In this document: piece after piece, positions 49,028 through 61,298 of the stretch
How the letters are laid out: every line of letters begins with the position of its first letter
Position numbering within the stretch: the stretch's first letter is position 1
DNA from: Symbiodinium sp. CCMP2592
Lineage: Eukaryota > Sar > Dinophyceae > Suessiales > Symbiodiniaceae
DNA length: 64,000 nt
Direction: 5' to 3'
NCBI GenBank assembly: GCA_905221615.1
Contig: CAJNDT010003391.1
Span: 94,501 to 158,500 of the forward strand
Notes under the pieces: model-generated
Told to the model about the DNA's origin: nothing
Databases searched by the model: none
Seen by the model: only the letters and a program-made list of their open reading frames with translations
Program-made: the position numbers and the translations under genes

Positions 49028-49642
49028 TACCGCTGAGCACTGAGCCGAGGCAATAGTTCGGCAAGGTCTGGGCTTCGCTCTCGATATTTGTTGAAAGATG
49101 GTGCGTGGTGTGTGTAACTTTAGGGTTTAGGGTTTAGGGTTTAGGGTTTAGGGTTTAAGGGTTTAGGGTTTAGGGTTTAGGGTTTAAGGGTTTAGGGTCT
49201 AGGGGAGTGTAGAGTCTTTGCAGGGTGCCGACGAGACTTTTATGCCCGTTTTGAAGGAAGGCTTATTCTGGAGACAGTAAGCTATTATGAGTTTTAGACT
49301 GCGGAAGATACTATCACATGCGGGGGTTGTACTGAGGGTTTCGAAGTGCTAAGGATTTACGGGGTTCAGGTTTAAGGGCTCAGGGGTTGAGGGCTTCGGG
49401 GTCGAGATGCTTGGGCCTCCAGAGGAAATCTCAAGCCCCAATCTCCAAACCAACCACCTGGAACCACAGGTTGCAAGGCAAGCGACAGGAGACAGCTGTT
49501 GGGCATTTTCCGAGGGTACTATAGGGGTGTACCTAGGACCCCGCCCGGAACCCAAGGTTGCTACGAGTCCGGGGGCTTATTTTCAAACAGAGCTCCCTGC
49601 CAGCTACTCATGACAGTCTTCGCTGGTCAAGTGCGAACTTCG
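49028..49642. repeat. TTTAGGG array (49120-49205) and non-coding
   Basis: Perfect TTTAGGG units with two TTTAAGGG steps. Frames in 49349-49613 on both strands are not convincing. Confidence 0.7.
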
Positions 49643-49840
49643 CTAGCCACGACCCTTCCTGTATTGCCATATACGGGTGGTTTTAGACTTCGCGAAGTTT
49701 GAATAAGAAGGTCGGCCTTCTTCTATGCACGACTCGGGACGCTCGGAAACATGAACTACACTGTGATTGAGTTTAGGACTGAAGTGACTAAGCCTGTACA
49801 TAGCACGACAGATGATGCAGAGCAAAACCACTTGTAGCAT
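49643..49840 (-). CDS. candidate exon, unknown protein
   Basis: The minus frame LQVVLLCIICRAMYRLSHFS, PKLNHSVVHVSERPESCIEE and GRPSYSNFAKSKTTRIWQYR is open for 65 codons with a hydrophobic start. Splice sites not fixed. Confidence 0.35.
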   Translation of the reverse strand: MLQVVLLCIICRAMYRLSHFSPKLNHSVVHVSERPESCIEEGRPSYSNFAKSKTTRIWQYRKGRG

Positions 49841-49949
49841 GTCGGGTTCCCTAGAGCGAAGTTGAATATAGGACCACGGCTTTGGAAATCAGAAATAGCC
49901 ACATAACCCAGTGTCTCCCCGACTTTTTCTAAACCCCAAACCCTTAACC

Positions 49950-50222
49950 CTAGTAAAGCCGGGCGTTTCGCATCTCCGCGCGAACCCGCCGTATGTCCCG
50001 AGTCCCGAGGAACAGCTTTCCAAGTGCCGCGCCCATGGGAAGATCGTTTGACCAAAATCCAGGATGGGCCTGGGTTGAGGCTTGAGGGTGCTGAAATCCC
50101 GAAAATCCCAGACCCAAGGGGAACCCCACATCCCCAAAAGCCCTACACCCTCCAGAAACCAGCATTCGAGGTTCACGAGCGCCATGGGTCCGAAGCCCCG
50201 AATAAACACAGAACAACACCAC
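49950..50222 (-). CDS. candidate exon, unknown protein
   Basis: Three minus frames are open. The one ending LPMGAALGKLFLGTRDIRRV and RAEMRNARLY has the most protein-like C-terminal part. Uncertain. Confidence 0.25.
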   Translation of the reverse strand: MVLFCVYSGLRTHGAREPRMLVSGGCRAFGDVGFPLGLGFSGFQHPQASTQAHPGFWSNDLPMGAALGKLFLGTRDIRRVRAEMRNARLY

Positions 50223-50689
50223 TGTCCCCTTAAAAACCAGTTAAAGCCCCTGTAGCACCACAAAAAACCCTAAACTCTAAACCCCTAAACCCTAAATCCT
50301 CCGTAGCCCCCAAGATACGAAACCCTCTGCTCTACCAGGGCCGATCTCCTTGAGCCCTTAGCGAGCTGAACGGACTTCGGCTTTGGGCTCCTCGGGGCGT
50401 CTTCTGGGCTCTTGTCAAGGAATTTAGTTCATGGGTTGGGATAGGATTCAAAACTCAAATTTTTTATTCCTTATTGGCTTTAAGTACCCATAAAAATGTA
50501 AAAGGTTACCCAACTATGACAAAGGAATCTAGTTGAAGTTACCATATTATTTACTATAGATGCCTGTTACAGATGGTAACAGTAGCTTCAATCAAGTTCC
50601 TGAACGCGAACCCGGTAGTTATTCAGGCCCCTACATTCTAGAGCCCCTTTACAGATCGGTACAGATCCGTTTCAAAAAAAAAGCTTCCT
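50223..50689. other. no gene; telomere-like words and a weak foldback
   Basis: CCCTAAA words at 50265-50300; related arms CAAGGAATTTAGTTC and CAATCAAGTTCCTGAAC lie at about 50417 and 50590. Confidence 0.4.
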
Positions 50690-50870
50690 GCTGCAGCCTC
50701 GTACAGCCCGAAATGGCTGGATTTTGAGGGCTAATATACAAGGACGACAAGGGAGTAGTATCGCCAACAATTCCTGCGCCCGTCTGAAATCCGGCCAAAC
50801 ACCTTACGAAGCTCTGTGTAATACTATATGCGGACTGAGGGGCATTGCTACTAGTCATTCCGGCTTCCAT
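50690..50870 (-). CDS. candidate exon, unknown protein
   Basis: The minus frame MEAGMTSSNAPQSAYSITQS, FVRCLAGFQTGAGIVGDTTP and LSSLYISPQNPAISGCTRLQ is protein-like and starts with ATG. Confidence 0.35.
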
Positions 50871-51985
50871 AGTTGCCCGGTCTCACGGGATTGAAATTCC
50901 AGTATAAAAGCCGTGAGCTGCACCGTAAACCTCAAACATCACGAAATCGAGCTGCCATACTTTGGGGTCTTAATAATTCGAATAAGGAACCCCCAAAATA
51001 GTACTAGGTAACACTAGTAGAGCCCCATCCTAAATCCTATTATGGAATTTATAGGGACCCTACACAAAAGTAGGTTCTGGTGGGTTAAAGTATATTAGTT
51101 GTCTTAAGCCCTCGCCCGCCAAAACCCGAAGCGCTCGTCCAGCCCTTCGGGACCCCGAGCATGAGCGTAGGGAGCTCTTCCACAAAGGCCCTGAGGACAG
51201 AAAGCAACTAGTCTAAGGCCGGGGGCTTGGGGTTAAGGGGTTCAGGGTTTAGGGTTTGGGGCTTTGGGGTTAAGGGCTGGGGTTCGGGGGTGTAGGGGTT
51301 TACGGTTTAAGGGACATTTGAGACAGATTCCAGAAGTCTAAACCCTAAACCCTGAACCCTACCGCCTAAACCCTAAACCCTGAACCCTAACGCCTAAACC
51401 CCTAACCCCTCCTGAACCCCTGAACCCGATTGCTTCATCTTCGGAGCATCTGCAGCGACTCCACGATCAAAGCCCTTACTTGGAGGTGTTAGGTAGGCTT
51501 ATAAGTATGATAGCTATAGTTATATTCCACATTAAGGGACTTATAATCCACTTGTAACTACCCATGAACCTCCAAGTAAACGGAACTCGAACGTTTTCAA
51601 CTCCCGAAGCACCAACTCCCATGGCCCCGAAGCCCCACCGCCCCACAAAGCCTGGGAACCCTTCGGATGAAATGATACTCGGTTCTTGTAACGGGATTCA
51701 TTGTTAAGGGACTTATTTTAAGTTACTATTATAAGTGGAAGCCATGTTATTTACTAGAAATCCCTATTATGATAGCTTAAATTGAATCCCTATACTCTAT
51801 ACCCTTAGAGGAACCCTTACGGATCCCTTACAGGAGCAACCCAGTACTCTCTCCTTCGACAACCGGGTCGCAATAAGTTGAAACTTTCGATAGAGCTAAT
51901 ATGTAAGGCCACGCTATCTAAGAGTATAAGAGGTCACAACATGGAGCAGCTCCGACAGGACTGTCATGGTCATGGTCATGCACAC
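50871..51985. repeat. foldbacks (E 50957-51025, B 51477-51580) and telomere-like words
   Basis: TTTAGGG-type words at 51240-51310 and CCCTAAA-type words at 51335-51425 are inverted relative to each other. No exon is supported. Confidence 0.6.
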
Positions 51986-52086
51986 ATGGGAGTTTCCTAC
52001 AATTACGGGGTACCTTATTGTAGGGTCCTTATAATAAGGGATCCTACTACTTCGGGTACAATTTTAGGGTCCCCTAGTTTCGGAAC
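51986..52086. repeat. foldback element, family C
   Basis: ATGGGAGTTTCCTACAATTA at the left and CCCTAGTTTCGGAAC at the right. Confidence 0.7.
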
Positions 52087-52101
52087 CTCATCATCATCAC
52101 C

Positions 52102-52132
<31 letters not shown>

Positions 52133-52190
52133 GTATCATCATCATTATCGTCATTACCAACATCAACACCAGGAATAACAGCACATCTTC
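52087..52190. repeat. (ATC)n grading into RNY triplets
   Basis: In phase: ATC ATC ATC ACC, then AGT ATC ATC ATC ATT ATC GTC ATT ACC AAC ATC AAC ACC. It begins at the edge of a family C foldback. Confidence 0.8.
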
Positions 52191-52781
52191 ACGAATGCAA
52201 AAAGCCTGCGACGTCTGACGACTCCGGGGCTTCCGGGTGCCGGGCTCCAGAGTGAGGATCGCCAGCGTCGAAATCGTGCCGGTGAAGATGTTCAACTGGG
52301 GCGCTACACAAACACTAAACATATTGAGAACAAAAATTCCCCAATATGTTTAGGGTTTAGGGTTTCGGGTCAGTGAAGATATTCAACTTGGGAGGGCTTT
52401 GGGTTTTGGATTTAGGGACGCTGCGCAAGCTCGGCTATTTTTAAAGGGTTTAGGGTTTCGGAGCTAACTGGGAGGGCTCTGGGTTTTGGGTTTAGGGGCG
52501 CTGCGCAGGTTCGTTTTTTTTGAAGGGCTTAGGGTTTCGGGTTTAGTTCGGGTTTAGGGTTAAGGGTTTCGTCGAGCTTTTTGCGAAGAAGCCCGTGTTG
52601 AGCTTAATTGCGACACTTCGAAGCAACGAGTGTCTTGACAAGACTTCTTTCTGCTGGTCTATTCAAGACTTCTTCAAGGATCACGGGAGTTAGCAACTGA
52701 GCTACACTTAGGGCACTTGCACATACCCCTTGAAGCGCAGCGGAACGGAAAGTCCAACGTTTCTCTACCCTTCACCCTAAA
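52191..52781. other. no confident gene; TTTAGGG-like words
   Basis: The palindrome AACATATTGAG/CAATATGTTTAG near 52316-52352 is the only structure. A phrase with GGGAGGGCT and GGGTTT is duplicated near 52390 and 52470. Confidence 0.45.
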
Positions 52782-52903
52782 CCAGACCCCCTTTGAAGGA
52801 TCTCGAAAGTAGATACCCTAATTTGGGGCCCTATACTACTAAGGGTACTTTGTAGGAACCCCCATTGAGGGATCTACTTTTGGCATCCTCCCGGGGGTCT
52901 GGG
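52782..52903. repeat. foldback element, family I
   Basis: The left arm is degraded; the right arm CCTCCCGGGGGTCTGGG is intact. Confidence 0.85.
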
Positions 52904-52915
52904 AAACCCGTCCCA

Positions 52916-53260
52916 TCAATCCTTTCTGGGATCTGGGCGCAGATCAAGGTCACATAGGCAGTCGACGGCACTGCGAACCTTAGATCCATCGAAGCAATTC
53001 GGACTGGCGTTATCCACTAGTTGCACTATGAACAAACCTAACAGTATTGAGGCTACCGCGAGTATTACCATTGTAGATACTAGCCTAGTGTCATGATTCT
53101 TAGTACAATGGATGTTTAGTATGATTCTCATTATCAGTAGGGCTAATATCACTAGCATTATCGGGGACCAATCTGGATCACAGCCCCGGGCACCCAAGCT
53201 CACAATGAAAAGGCTAGCAGCGGTTGCCGCCAGTCTCCTCAAGACAACATCACTCGCCAA
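52916..53260 (-). CDS. uncertain frame: possible exon with an embedded RNY tract
   Basis: The C-terminal 35 codons (NASPNCFDGSKVRSAVDCLC) and the first 28 (MASDVVLRRLAATAASLFIV) look coding. The middle (about 53010-53165) is an RNY triplet tract that reads as hydrophobic residues. It may be a real exon interrupted or expanded by the triplet tract, or chance. Confidence 0.3.
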   Translation of the reverse strand: MASDVVLRRLAATAASLFIVSLGARGCDPDWSPIMLVILALLIMRIILNIHCTKNHDTRLVSTMVILAVASILLGLFIVQLVDNASPNCFDGSKVRSAVDCLCDLDLRPDPRKD

Positions 53261-53342
53261 TTAGAACAAGCTGCTAAGCTTTTGGGGGGTATCTGAATCC
53301 TAACCTACTAAAGGAGGAACCCGGTGGAACAGTATTACCAAC

Positions 53343-53499
53343 TCCCAGAGACCCCAATACTCCTGAATTCAGGAATATACCTTAAATTGTAAGGGGATTC
53401 ATACTATGATTTGAGCTATAAATTCCTTACTTAAGGGGTATTAATATAATGGTTTAAGATTGCTATATTCCTTAATTAAGGGGTCTTGGGCTCTCTGGG
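53343..53499. repeat. foldback element, family F, enlarged
   Basis: CCCAGAGACCCCAATACTCC at the left and TTAAGGGGTCTTGGGCTCTC at the right; the centre carries an extra TTCCTTACTTAAGGGG copy. Confidence 0.7.
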
Positions 53500-53589
53500 C
53501 TGTCCACGCTTCTTTGGAAGGGCAAGGAGTCGGAAGCCGCAGCCCTGAACTCTCGTGGGACTGAAAGTGCCGAAGCACCGGCAACCGTC

Positions 53590-53655
53590 ACAGCCCTAAG
53601 GGTTTAGGGTTCAGGGTTTAGGGTTTAGGGTTTAGGGTTTAGGGTTTAGGGAGGG
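53590..53655. repeat. TTTAGGG array, nearly perfect
   Basis: About eight consecutive TTTAGGG units. Confidence 0.9.
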
Positions 53656-53743
53656 TCCATGTACCCATATAGTCATATAGAGATACATGAGCCCCAAAGT
53701 ACCTATATAGGGACTACAGTAAGGCCGATGTATATCCTACCCT

Positions 53744-53850
53744 GGGTACGGCCCCCATACAGTAACACTCTATGAACGGGCTACAATTAAGGGCCTTATA
53801 TATCTATATTATGAATATTATCCAACTGTTACTGAGTGGGGGCCGTACCC
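53744..53850. repeat. foldback element, family P
   Basis: GGGTACGGCCCCCATACAGTAAC pairs with GTTACTGAGTGGGGGCCGTACCC. Confidence 0.85.
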
Positions 53851-53855
53851 AAGTC

Positions 53856-53944
53856 CTACCTTTGGTTTGTAGGGAATGGAGGAATAGGATATAAGTATAA
53901 CTACTAGTACTACCATTCTTCCATTCCCTACTAACCAAAGGTAA
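53856..53944. repeat. foldback element, family A
   Basis: Starts CTACCTTTGGTTTGTAGGG and ends CCCTACTAACCAAAGGTAA. It directly follows another foldback. Confidence 0.85.
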
Positions 53945-55079
53945 ATAGTATAGAAGCCTAAATCATAACCAACATTATTCCTCGGGGTTCGTCTTATATA
54001 TAAACTATACCGTATACCCCAAACCCCTATGCAAAAAATATTACGGCCCCGAGCTTAGGGCCCTTAAAGGAACCCTGATAAAGCCTCGACCCGAGAACGA
54101 CCTTTGCAGGTATTATAATCAGGATCGAAATATTGGGGCCTTCAAGAAAAGGGGTTGACTTGTTACTGTAGCTGATGCCTTGCGAATTTGCAACATCGTG
54201 CTACGAAGCTCTTTCTTGGGTTCGATGGGTGCTACGGTGGCAGGGAATCGCCATCGGCAAAGAAGTAAGATTTTCAGAAGCAGGGGATTTAGACGCCTAC
54301 ATCACAGGATTCTTGCTCTACGGGACCCTTGAACGGGACCGCCATGTGGGAGTTTCCCAAAATAGGCGACCCTAATATAGTACCCTAAATAATAGGATCC
54401 TTATTATAAGGGCCCCAAAATAAGCTACCCCGAATGTTCGGAACTCCAAACCCTTATAGAGCCCTTTAAAGGGGCCCTTATAGTAACCACTAAAAGGAAC
54501 CCTAAGGTACCCCTACTTTTCGAACACCCCCTAAACCCCAAATCCTTTATAGAATCCCCACGCAAAACAACCTCCCAAAACCGCAGGCAGCCTCTCTGGA
54601 GCCTCTGGCAAAGATCTTAGATAATATAGTGGGGCCGAAATATTTAGCAGAAGGGTTCCTTTCAAAGGGGTCTATAAGGAATTCTTTCAAAGGGATTATG
54701 GGGGTTTAGTATATGGGGCCTTAATCATTACCAACACTTTTTGGGGGGCTCCTATTAGACTTAGAACAAAAATACACCCGAAATCCTATTCTAATATTAC
54801 TCGTGGATACAGCGAACACAGCGACTGGAAAAGCCAATACCATTACCAGGGAGCACACATATAAACTTGTGTTGCCAAAATGGTTGATTTACGGAGCACC
54901 GTCTCAGCAGAGATGCATTAGTATAGGGGCCTCAATATTCAGAACAGGGTTTCGGGGTATATGATACTATAATTATAATAAGGAGCGCCCAACACCCTAT
55001 TCCAATTAAGGCTCCTGTATTATGCCCATTCAAGGGAAGCCCCCACGTCAAATGCCACCCAGCCGCAGAGGCTCAGCAC
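53945..55079. other. mostly repeats; C at 54345-54447, E at 54920-55022; possible exon 54178-54330
   Basis: At 54178-54330 the plus frame (GDLDAYITGFLLYGTLERDR) and a minus frame (FPATVAPIEPKKELRSTML) are both protein-like, so strand is unresolved. The rest is foldback-derived. Confidence 0.4.
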
Positions 55080-58000
55080 AGTACATGAGCGGCGTCATGC
55101 CTTTCGAGCATAGCGTAGGGGCGTTTAATGTTTAGAACTTGGGGTTTATTTTTATGGTTTCGAACAGGGTTTTGGGGAGCATGACACTAGAAGTACGACA
55201 AGGAACCACAAGGAATGGTATTGTCAATTCTCCGCTCATATCTTCGATCAGCCGCGAAGCTGGAAAGCTTTAAGATCTCGCGCTTTGGCATCCCTGCTTG
55301 GAGGTTCGGTAGTTACAGGTGGGGTTATAAGTCCCTTAATATGGGTTGTAAGTATAGTTATCCTACTTACAACCCTACTTATAACTGACCATGAACCTCC
55401 AAGTGGGCGGGCTGCTGCCGGGTATCAGAGTCTGTGGCCTCGGGCTTAATCCCGATTTTGGTGCTCTCCGAGTTCATGGGTTTAGGGTTTAGGATGTCCG
55501 TGTGAAGAATCGATTCTTACAACAACTTGCTGGAGGACTAGGCGCAGCACTAGCTCTGTATTTTGCTCCATTTCCAGCGTTGAGAGGCCGTATCGTCAGT
55601 TGTCAGTCTCCGACAAGCCTGAAGCACAAAGAAAAATCAGGAACAGAAGCAAAGTAAGGACGAAATTCACCTGGCACATCCGTCTTTGTACAAATCTGGA
55701 AATCTCTGTCTGCACTGCGGGCAGGAAGGATCGATCTTGTTGTGACCGAGACCGGTGGTGTTTCGGTAGCAATTCTTCCACTCCTCTGGGATGTTGATCG
55801 TGAGGCTGCCGCATGAGAAGACCAGGTAGTTCTCACAATACATGTCGTCCGGATGGGGCACCTTCTCCCCTTTGCAGGGGATTGGCAAGTCGCCTAGGGC
55901 ATGGCCTTTGATGTCGGGGTCATGGAGACGACGTAGGTTACGACCTCGGCACCCGCGCGGCGAGAGGGCCTTCTTTGAAGTGTCAGGCTGCGCAGGGCAG
56001 CGTTCCTGATGGAGACCCTCGAAGTGCCAGTAAGGATCTGTTTTGTCATATCCTTGGTTCGCGGTTTTTGGTGTTTTAGGTGGTTTAAGGGAAATCTTAC
56101 TATTATTATTGTTATTATTACTTCTTAATAAGAGCGGCCTTTCACTCATCTTCAAGTAAGAACAAAGGCAAATGGGTGCTACTGGGAACCTAGTGTCCAA
56201 ATTCTCTGAACTCGCCGGTGTGGGGTAGGAAGCAGCAGCAGGTGCCCATCGTCGTCTTGTCGACGGAAGACCGCACAGCCGTCACCGCAGGGAAGAGCAG
56301 ATGCCAGAGCAGGCGACCCATGGCCAACAAGGTAAACTCTAAACCCCCAAAATAAGGCACCCTAAATAGTAGGATCCTTACTATAACCCTAAACTAAATC
56401 CTAAACCCCAAAATGGGGACCCGATGGATTTCGCAGTCTGATCTGAGGCTGAGCGGCGCGCGGTAGACAAGCATGAGAAAGTTGGTCGTTCAAGAGTCGG
56501 TTCCAGGCTTTGGGGTCTGTAGCGTTTGCTTCGGGATCCGCCGTGGGTTGAAGCTTGCGTTCTGGGGGTACATATCCCAAGAGCTGTGAGACAGGCCCAG
56601 AAGAGTGGGAACATAAGAAACGAAGGAGATGCATGCTCGAAACTTTGAGCGTGCTATGAACTACCTAAATTTGTACCGGAGACCGACACCCAATACAGGC
56701 CGAACTTGAAAGCCTGAACCCTATAGACGCCCATGCAGGTCTGTGGTCGATCTGCCAGAGTTTCACTGCCCAAGCACCGCACCCAGCAGTAATATAGGGG
56801 CCTTATTAATTAGAGGAGGGGTTTGCGGTCCATCATACTTTAATCACAATAAGGAACCCCCAACAATCTATAGGTAATCATTGAAGCCCCTCTTTTACAG
56901 ACCTTGGTTGAACTTCATATTGAACGACGTGGGCACCGGCTCGACTGAGCCTGCGTTGCCATTAGCTTACCTTTGGTTAGTAGGGAATGGAAGAATGGTA
57001 ATACTAGCAGTTATAATTGTACCCCATTCCTCCATTCCCTACTAGCCAAAGGTAAGCTATAGGATTACTAAGGCCCCTAAATTATAGTACCCATATAGAT
57101 CCCTTATACTAACCCAAGGAAAGGAACCCTTATCCATTCCCTACGAACCAAAGGCAGGTTAGGGCCTCAGGGCTGAGCTTAGGGTTCCCAAAAAGTAGAT
57201 CCCTTAATGGGGGGGCTCCTATAAAGTGCCCTGGGTAGTATAGGGCCCCAAATTAGGGGATCTACTTTCTAGATCCTTCGAGGGTCTGGGTTTAGGATAT
57301 GGCCTCTGCTGTGACCCAGAGTCAGGGCACTTGGGCAGAGGACTGGAAGCCCAAGCATCGAAACTCACCGAAAGCTCAGAAGATCAAATCTAAAGTCGCA
57401 ATCTACAAGAGCGCATCGTTTCTTTTAGGATTCCTGATTGTTAATACTTTTGCTACACCATACCCCTCACCCAAGAACCCTCTTTTGTTATTAAGGCTCC
57501 TGCATCGTAGAATCCTTATAGTACCCTTACAGTATGCCTGAAAGGAGCCGTGAAAGAACCCCACTCCAATTTGTGAAGGCCCCACCATTACTTCACAGAA
57601 GTCTTCCTTCTTTGCCGCTGGTAGGCTGTTGGCATCAACCTAACCGTCGTGTTTCTAATCTCCAAAGTTGTAGAACGAGGGATCGCAATTCGCGCATAGC
57701 TTCCCTAAAGCAGCCACAACACTAACCTCAGGAATGCACCAAGAGGGTCGCTTGAAGAACACTTTCCCGAAGACACTGCTACCCGAAACCGTTGTTTCCA
57801 AAGCTGTGGCTTCGGGCACAAGCCGTAGAAGAGCAGCAGGACCACAATCGCCGGAAGGTTTGCCCCAGAGTACGCCATTGCCTGAGCTGCACGACTGAGG
57901 GTTTTAGGGTCTTGCTCTGAGGGTCCTCGAACGTCCAGGAAAGTTGTCAGAACTGTGCCTCAACCCTAAACCCTAAACCGTCAGAACTTCCTGCCCGCAG

Positions 58001-60424
58001 AGTTTTCGAAACCTCCGCACTCAAAGCTCATTCCCGAGCTTCCTCACTCTCCTGCAGTCGTCCCTCTACATGGGTAGTACAGGACTGCTTCATGTGGGTG
58101 GTTGTCAAAATTAGGGTCCCTTTTTTAGGTATCCTAAACAACAGGTGCCGTATTATAATAGGGACCCAAACAGGGGGCCCTAATTTTCACAACCACCCAT
58201 GTAGACACAGAAAGACACTGCCCAGCACTGCAGCTGCTCTGCCCTCCGGATCGCGCTGTGGTCTGGGGTTCGAGCTTTGGGAACTTTTGGGGGATTCGTG
58301 AACTGTCGGGCTTCAAATTTGGAATGCGGATCTTCCGAGACTCCGAAAGTGCCGCAAAGCCAGAGAGACACAACCGAGATCCCCCCGAACTACCCTCTCA
58401 TCTATCTTAAATACCCACGATTGAGGACCAGAAGGGCCGTAAACCCCAAACCCTTGAACCCCTAAACTCTAAACCCCTACACCCGTATTTCCCAAACCCC
58501 AAAATCCTAAACCCCAAACTCCTAAACCCTAAACCCCTAAACCCCAAAACCCTAAACCCCCAAACCTCTGAACCCCAAAACCCTCAACCCTAAACCCTCT
58601 GAAAGGGTAGTTTCCAATATCCCTTAATGAAGGAATATTCCGTAAATCATATTCGGGATCCTACCTCTATAATTTACGGAATATTCCTTAATTAAGGGAT
58701 ATTGGAGTCTCTGGGTACACCCCACCACTAAACCCTAAACCCCAAAATCCCTAAACCCGCCAACCCCTATACAGCCTCTAAACCCCTAAACCCTATGAAA
58801 GGGTACTTTAACACTAAACCCTAAACCCTAAACACAAAACCCTAAACCCTATGAAAGGATGTTTTTGGGGAGGCCCTGGAAGAGCCAGGGTGAGTAGGGA
58901 ATGGAGGAATGGGGTACAAATGCAACTACTATTCCTACCATTCTTCCATTCCCTACTAACCAAAGGTAAGTCTCTTGCATATACCCTTAAATATAGCTAT
59001 GATATACCCATTATATCTCCCATTATAGGGTAGGAGTCCCCATTAAGGGTCCCTCCTTTAACCAAAGGTAAGGGGCCTGGAAGGCGGCAAAGATGATGAC
59101 GCAGACGAGCAGGGGCACGAGGTAGTTCACGAAATCCCAGCCTCAATCTCGCCAATATAAAGGGGCCTTCATATAGTAATCAGAAGAAGGGTTCAGAATT
59201 ATGGTCCCCTTTTTGGGTCCTTAAAATGGTACGGCACCCATGAACCTGCAAGTAATATGGGGGCCTTGACAATTCGTTTAGGGCTTTGGGGTACATTATA
59301 CTATAACCCTATTAAGGAATGCCGTATTTTAATAAGGACCCGAAAAGGGACCCTAATTTTGACAACAGTAATCAGAAGAAGGGTTCAGAATTATGGTCCC
59401 TACTATAACCCTATTAAGGGACCTCCACAATAATAAGGAGATTCCGAATTTTTAAAGGGGACAAGAGGAGCCCTGAGCCAGGGTTGCTCCCAGGGCCGCC
59501 GCAGTAGTTCGAGAACCAGTACATCACCGGTGAGATGCCTGAGTCGTGGGGTTAGAAGGGCCCTAAACCCTAAACCCTCCCCTCTAATGGGAGATATAGG
59601 GTTAGAAGGGCTATAAGGCCTACTTGTCGGGGTATCATGGGGAACTAAAGGTGAACCTTTTTGGTTATATAGGGATTGTATAGGGACTGTACCAAAAAAG
59701 GTTAAAGGTTACCCACCCGACTACTAGGAAGGGGTTATAAGGATTCGGGATCACGGGCCTAGGAGTTTAGTCATCTCGGGTCTGGTGGTCTAGGGTTTAG
59801 AGTTTTAGTCATCTCGGGTCTGCTGGTCTAGGGTTTAGAGTTTTGGGGTCAAGGGCCCATCTTTGAGACTTAGATGTTGGCGTTCTTTAGTTTTTTTTTG
59901 GGGGGGGGGGAGCGGGGGGGGGGGGGGGGCTGCTGAAGACTCTGCATGCTGCCAGTTGGCGAGACAAGAACTCCACTGCTTCAGAAGGGTTTTGTTGCTG
60001 GAGGCTCTTCGCCATCTTTTTGGCGGGTTTGGCACTTTCAGTGTGCTTTGGGCTCTTGAGCGCCCGGCCGGTGAGGAGCTGCTGATGCCTGGCATTCGGG
60101 GACCCAGGAACTCCAATAATCCCTAATTAGGGAATATACGTTAAATCATAGTAGGATCCCTAATATGATTTAAGGAATATTCCCGAACTAAGGGGTAATG
60201 GAGTCTCTGGGGAGACACCCTGAACCCTAAACCCTAAACCCCAAACCCTAAACCCTAAACCCCAAACCCGAACCCCTAAACCCTAACCCCTAAACTCTAA
60301 ACCCTACGGTACATGGCTTATCTCAGGCTCAGAGGCGCATGGGAGACGCAGGTCGGGGTGTTCATGGTCCAGGGTTCGCCTTACCTTTGGTTAGTAGGGA
60401 ATGGAGGAATGGGGTAAACTTATA

Positions 60425-60483
<59 letters not shown>

Positions 60484-61257
60484 CATTCTTTCATTCCCTA
60501 CTAACCAAAGGTAAGTCACAGTTCGAGGTTCAGCTATGTGGGATTTTTGGCGAACCTTCGGATATCGGAGGCTTTGGGTTTAGGGTGTAAGGATTTGGTT
60601 TTGGGTGTAGCGTGTAAGGGTTAAGGGTTTTAGGTGTAGGGTTTTGGGTTTAGGGTGTAAGGGTTTAGGGTGCAAGGGTTTAGGGTTTTGGGTTTAGGGT
60701 GTAAGGGTTAAGGGTTTAGGGTTTTGGCTGTTAAGGGTTTAGGGTGTAGGGTGTAAGGGCTAAGGGTTTTGGGTGTAATGGTTTAATTAAGGGTTTAGGG
60801 TTTTGGGTTTTAGGGTGTAAGGGTTAAGGGTTTAAGAGTTAAGGGGTAGGGGTTTAGGACTCAACAGTAGTATCTTCGGGGTGCGGTCCCCCGAGTTTAC
60901 GCTGGCAAGGCCACTGCACGTCCAAGTGTTCGAACAATTAAACATCCGAACTGCATAGAGTCCTCAACCGAAAGCCCGAACTCCAACATGGCCCGGGCCC
61001 TAAATCGAATCTATACCATAATCCCTGACAAGCCCTGGGAATTTAGAAGAAAGATACCGGAACAGTTCCCATGATAGCTATACTATGATATAGCCCGCAA
61101 CCCTCTTCCAAATCGTTAAGGCCCTGAATTAAGCAGCAACGCACGAGCACCAATGACTTTCTGGGTGTCCGGCTTACCATTGGAGGCTTTTTCGTGGACC
61201 AGATACCTTTGGCCATGAAAACAGAGGCGAGCTACCAACAAAAGTTTAGGGCAGGGG

Positions 61258-61298
<41 letters not shown>

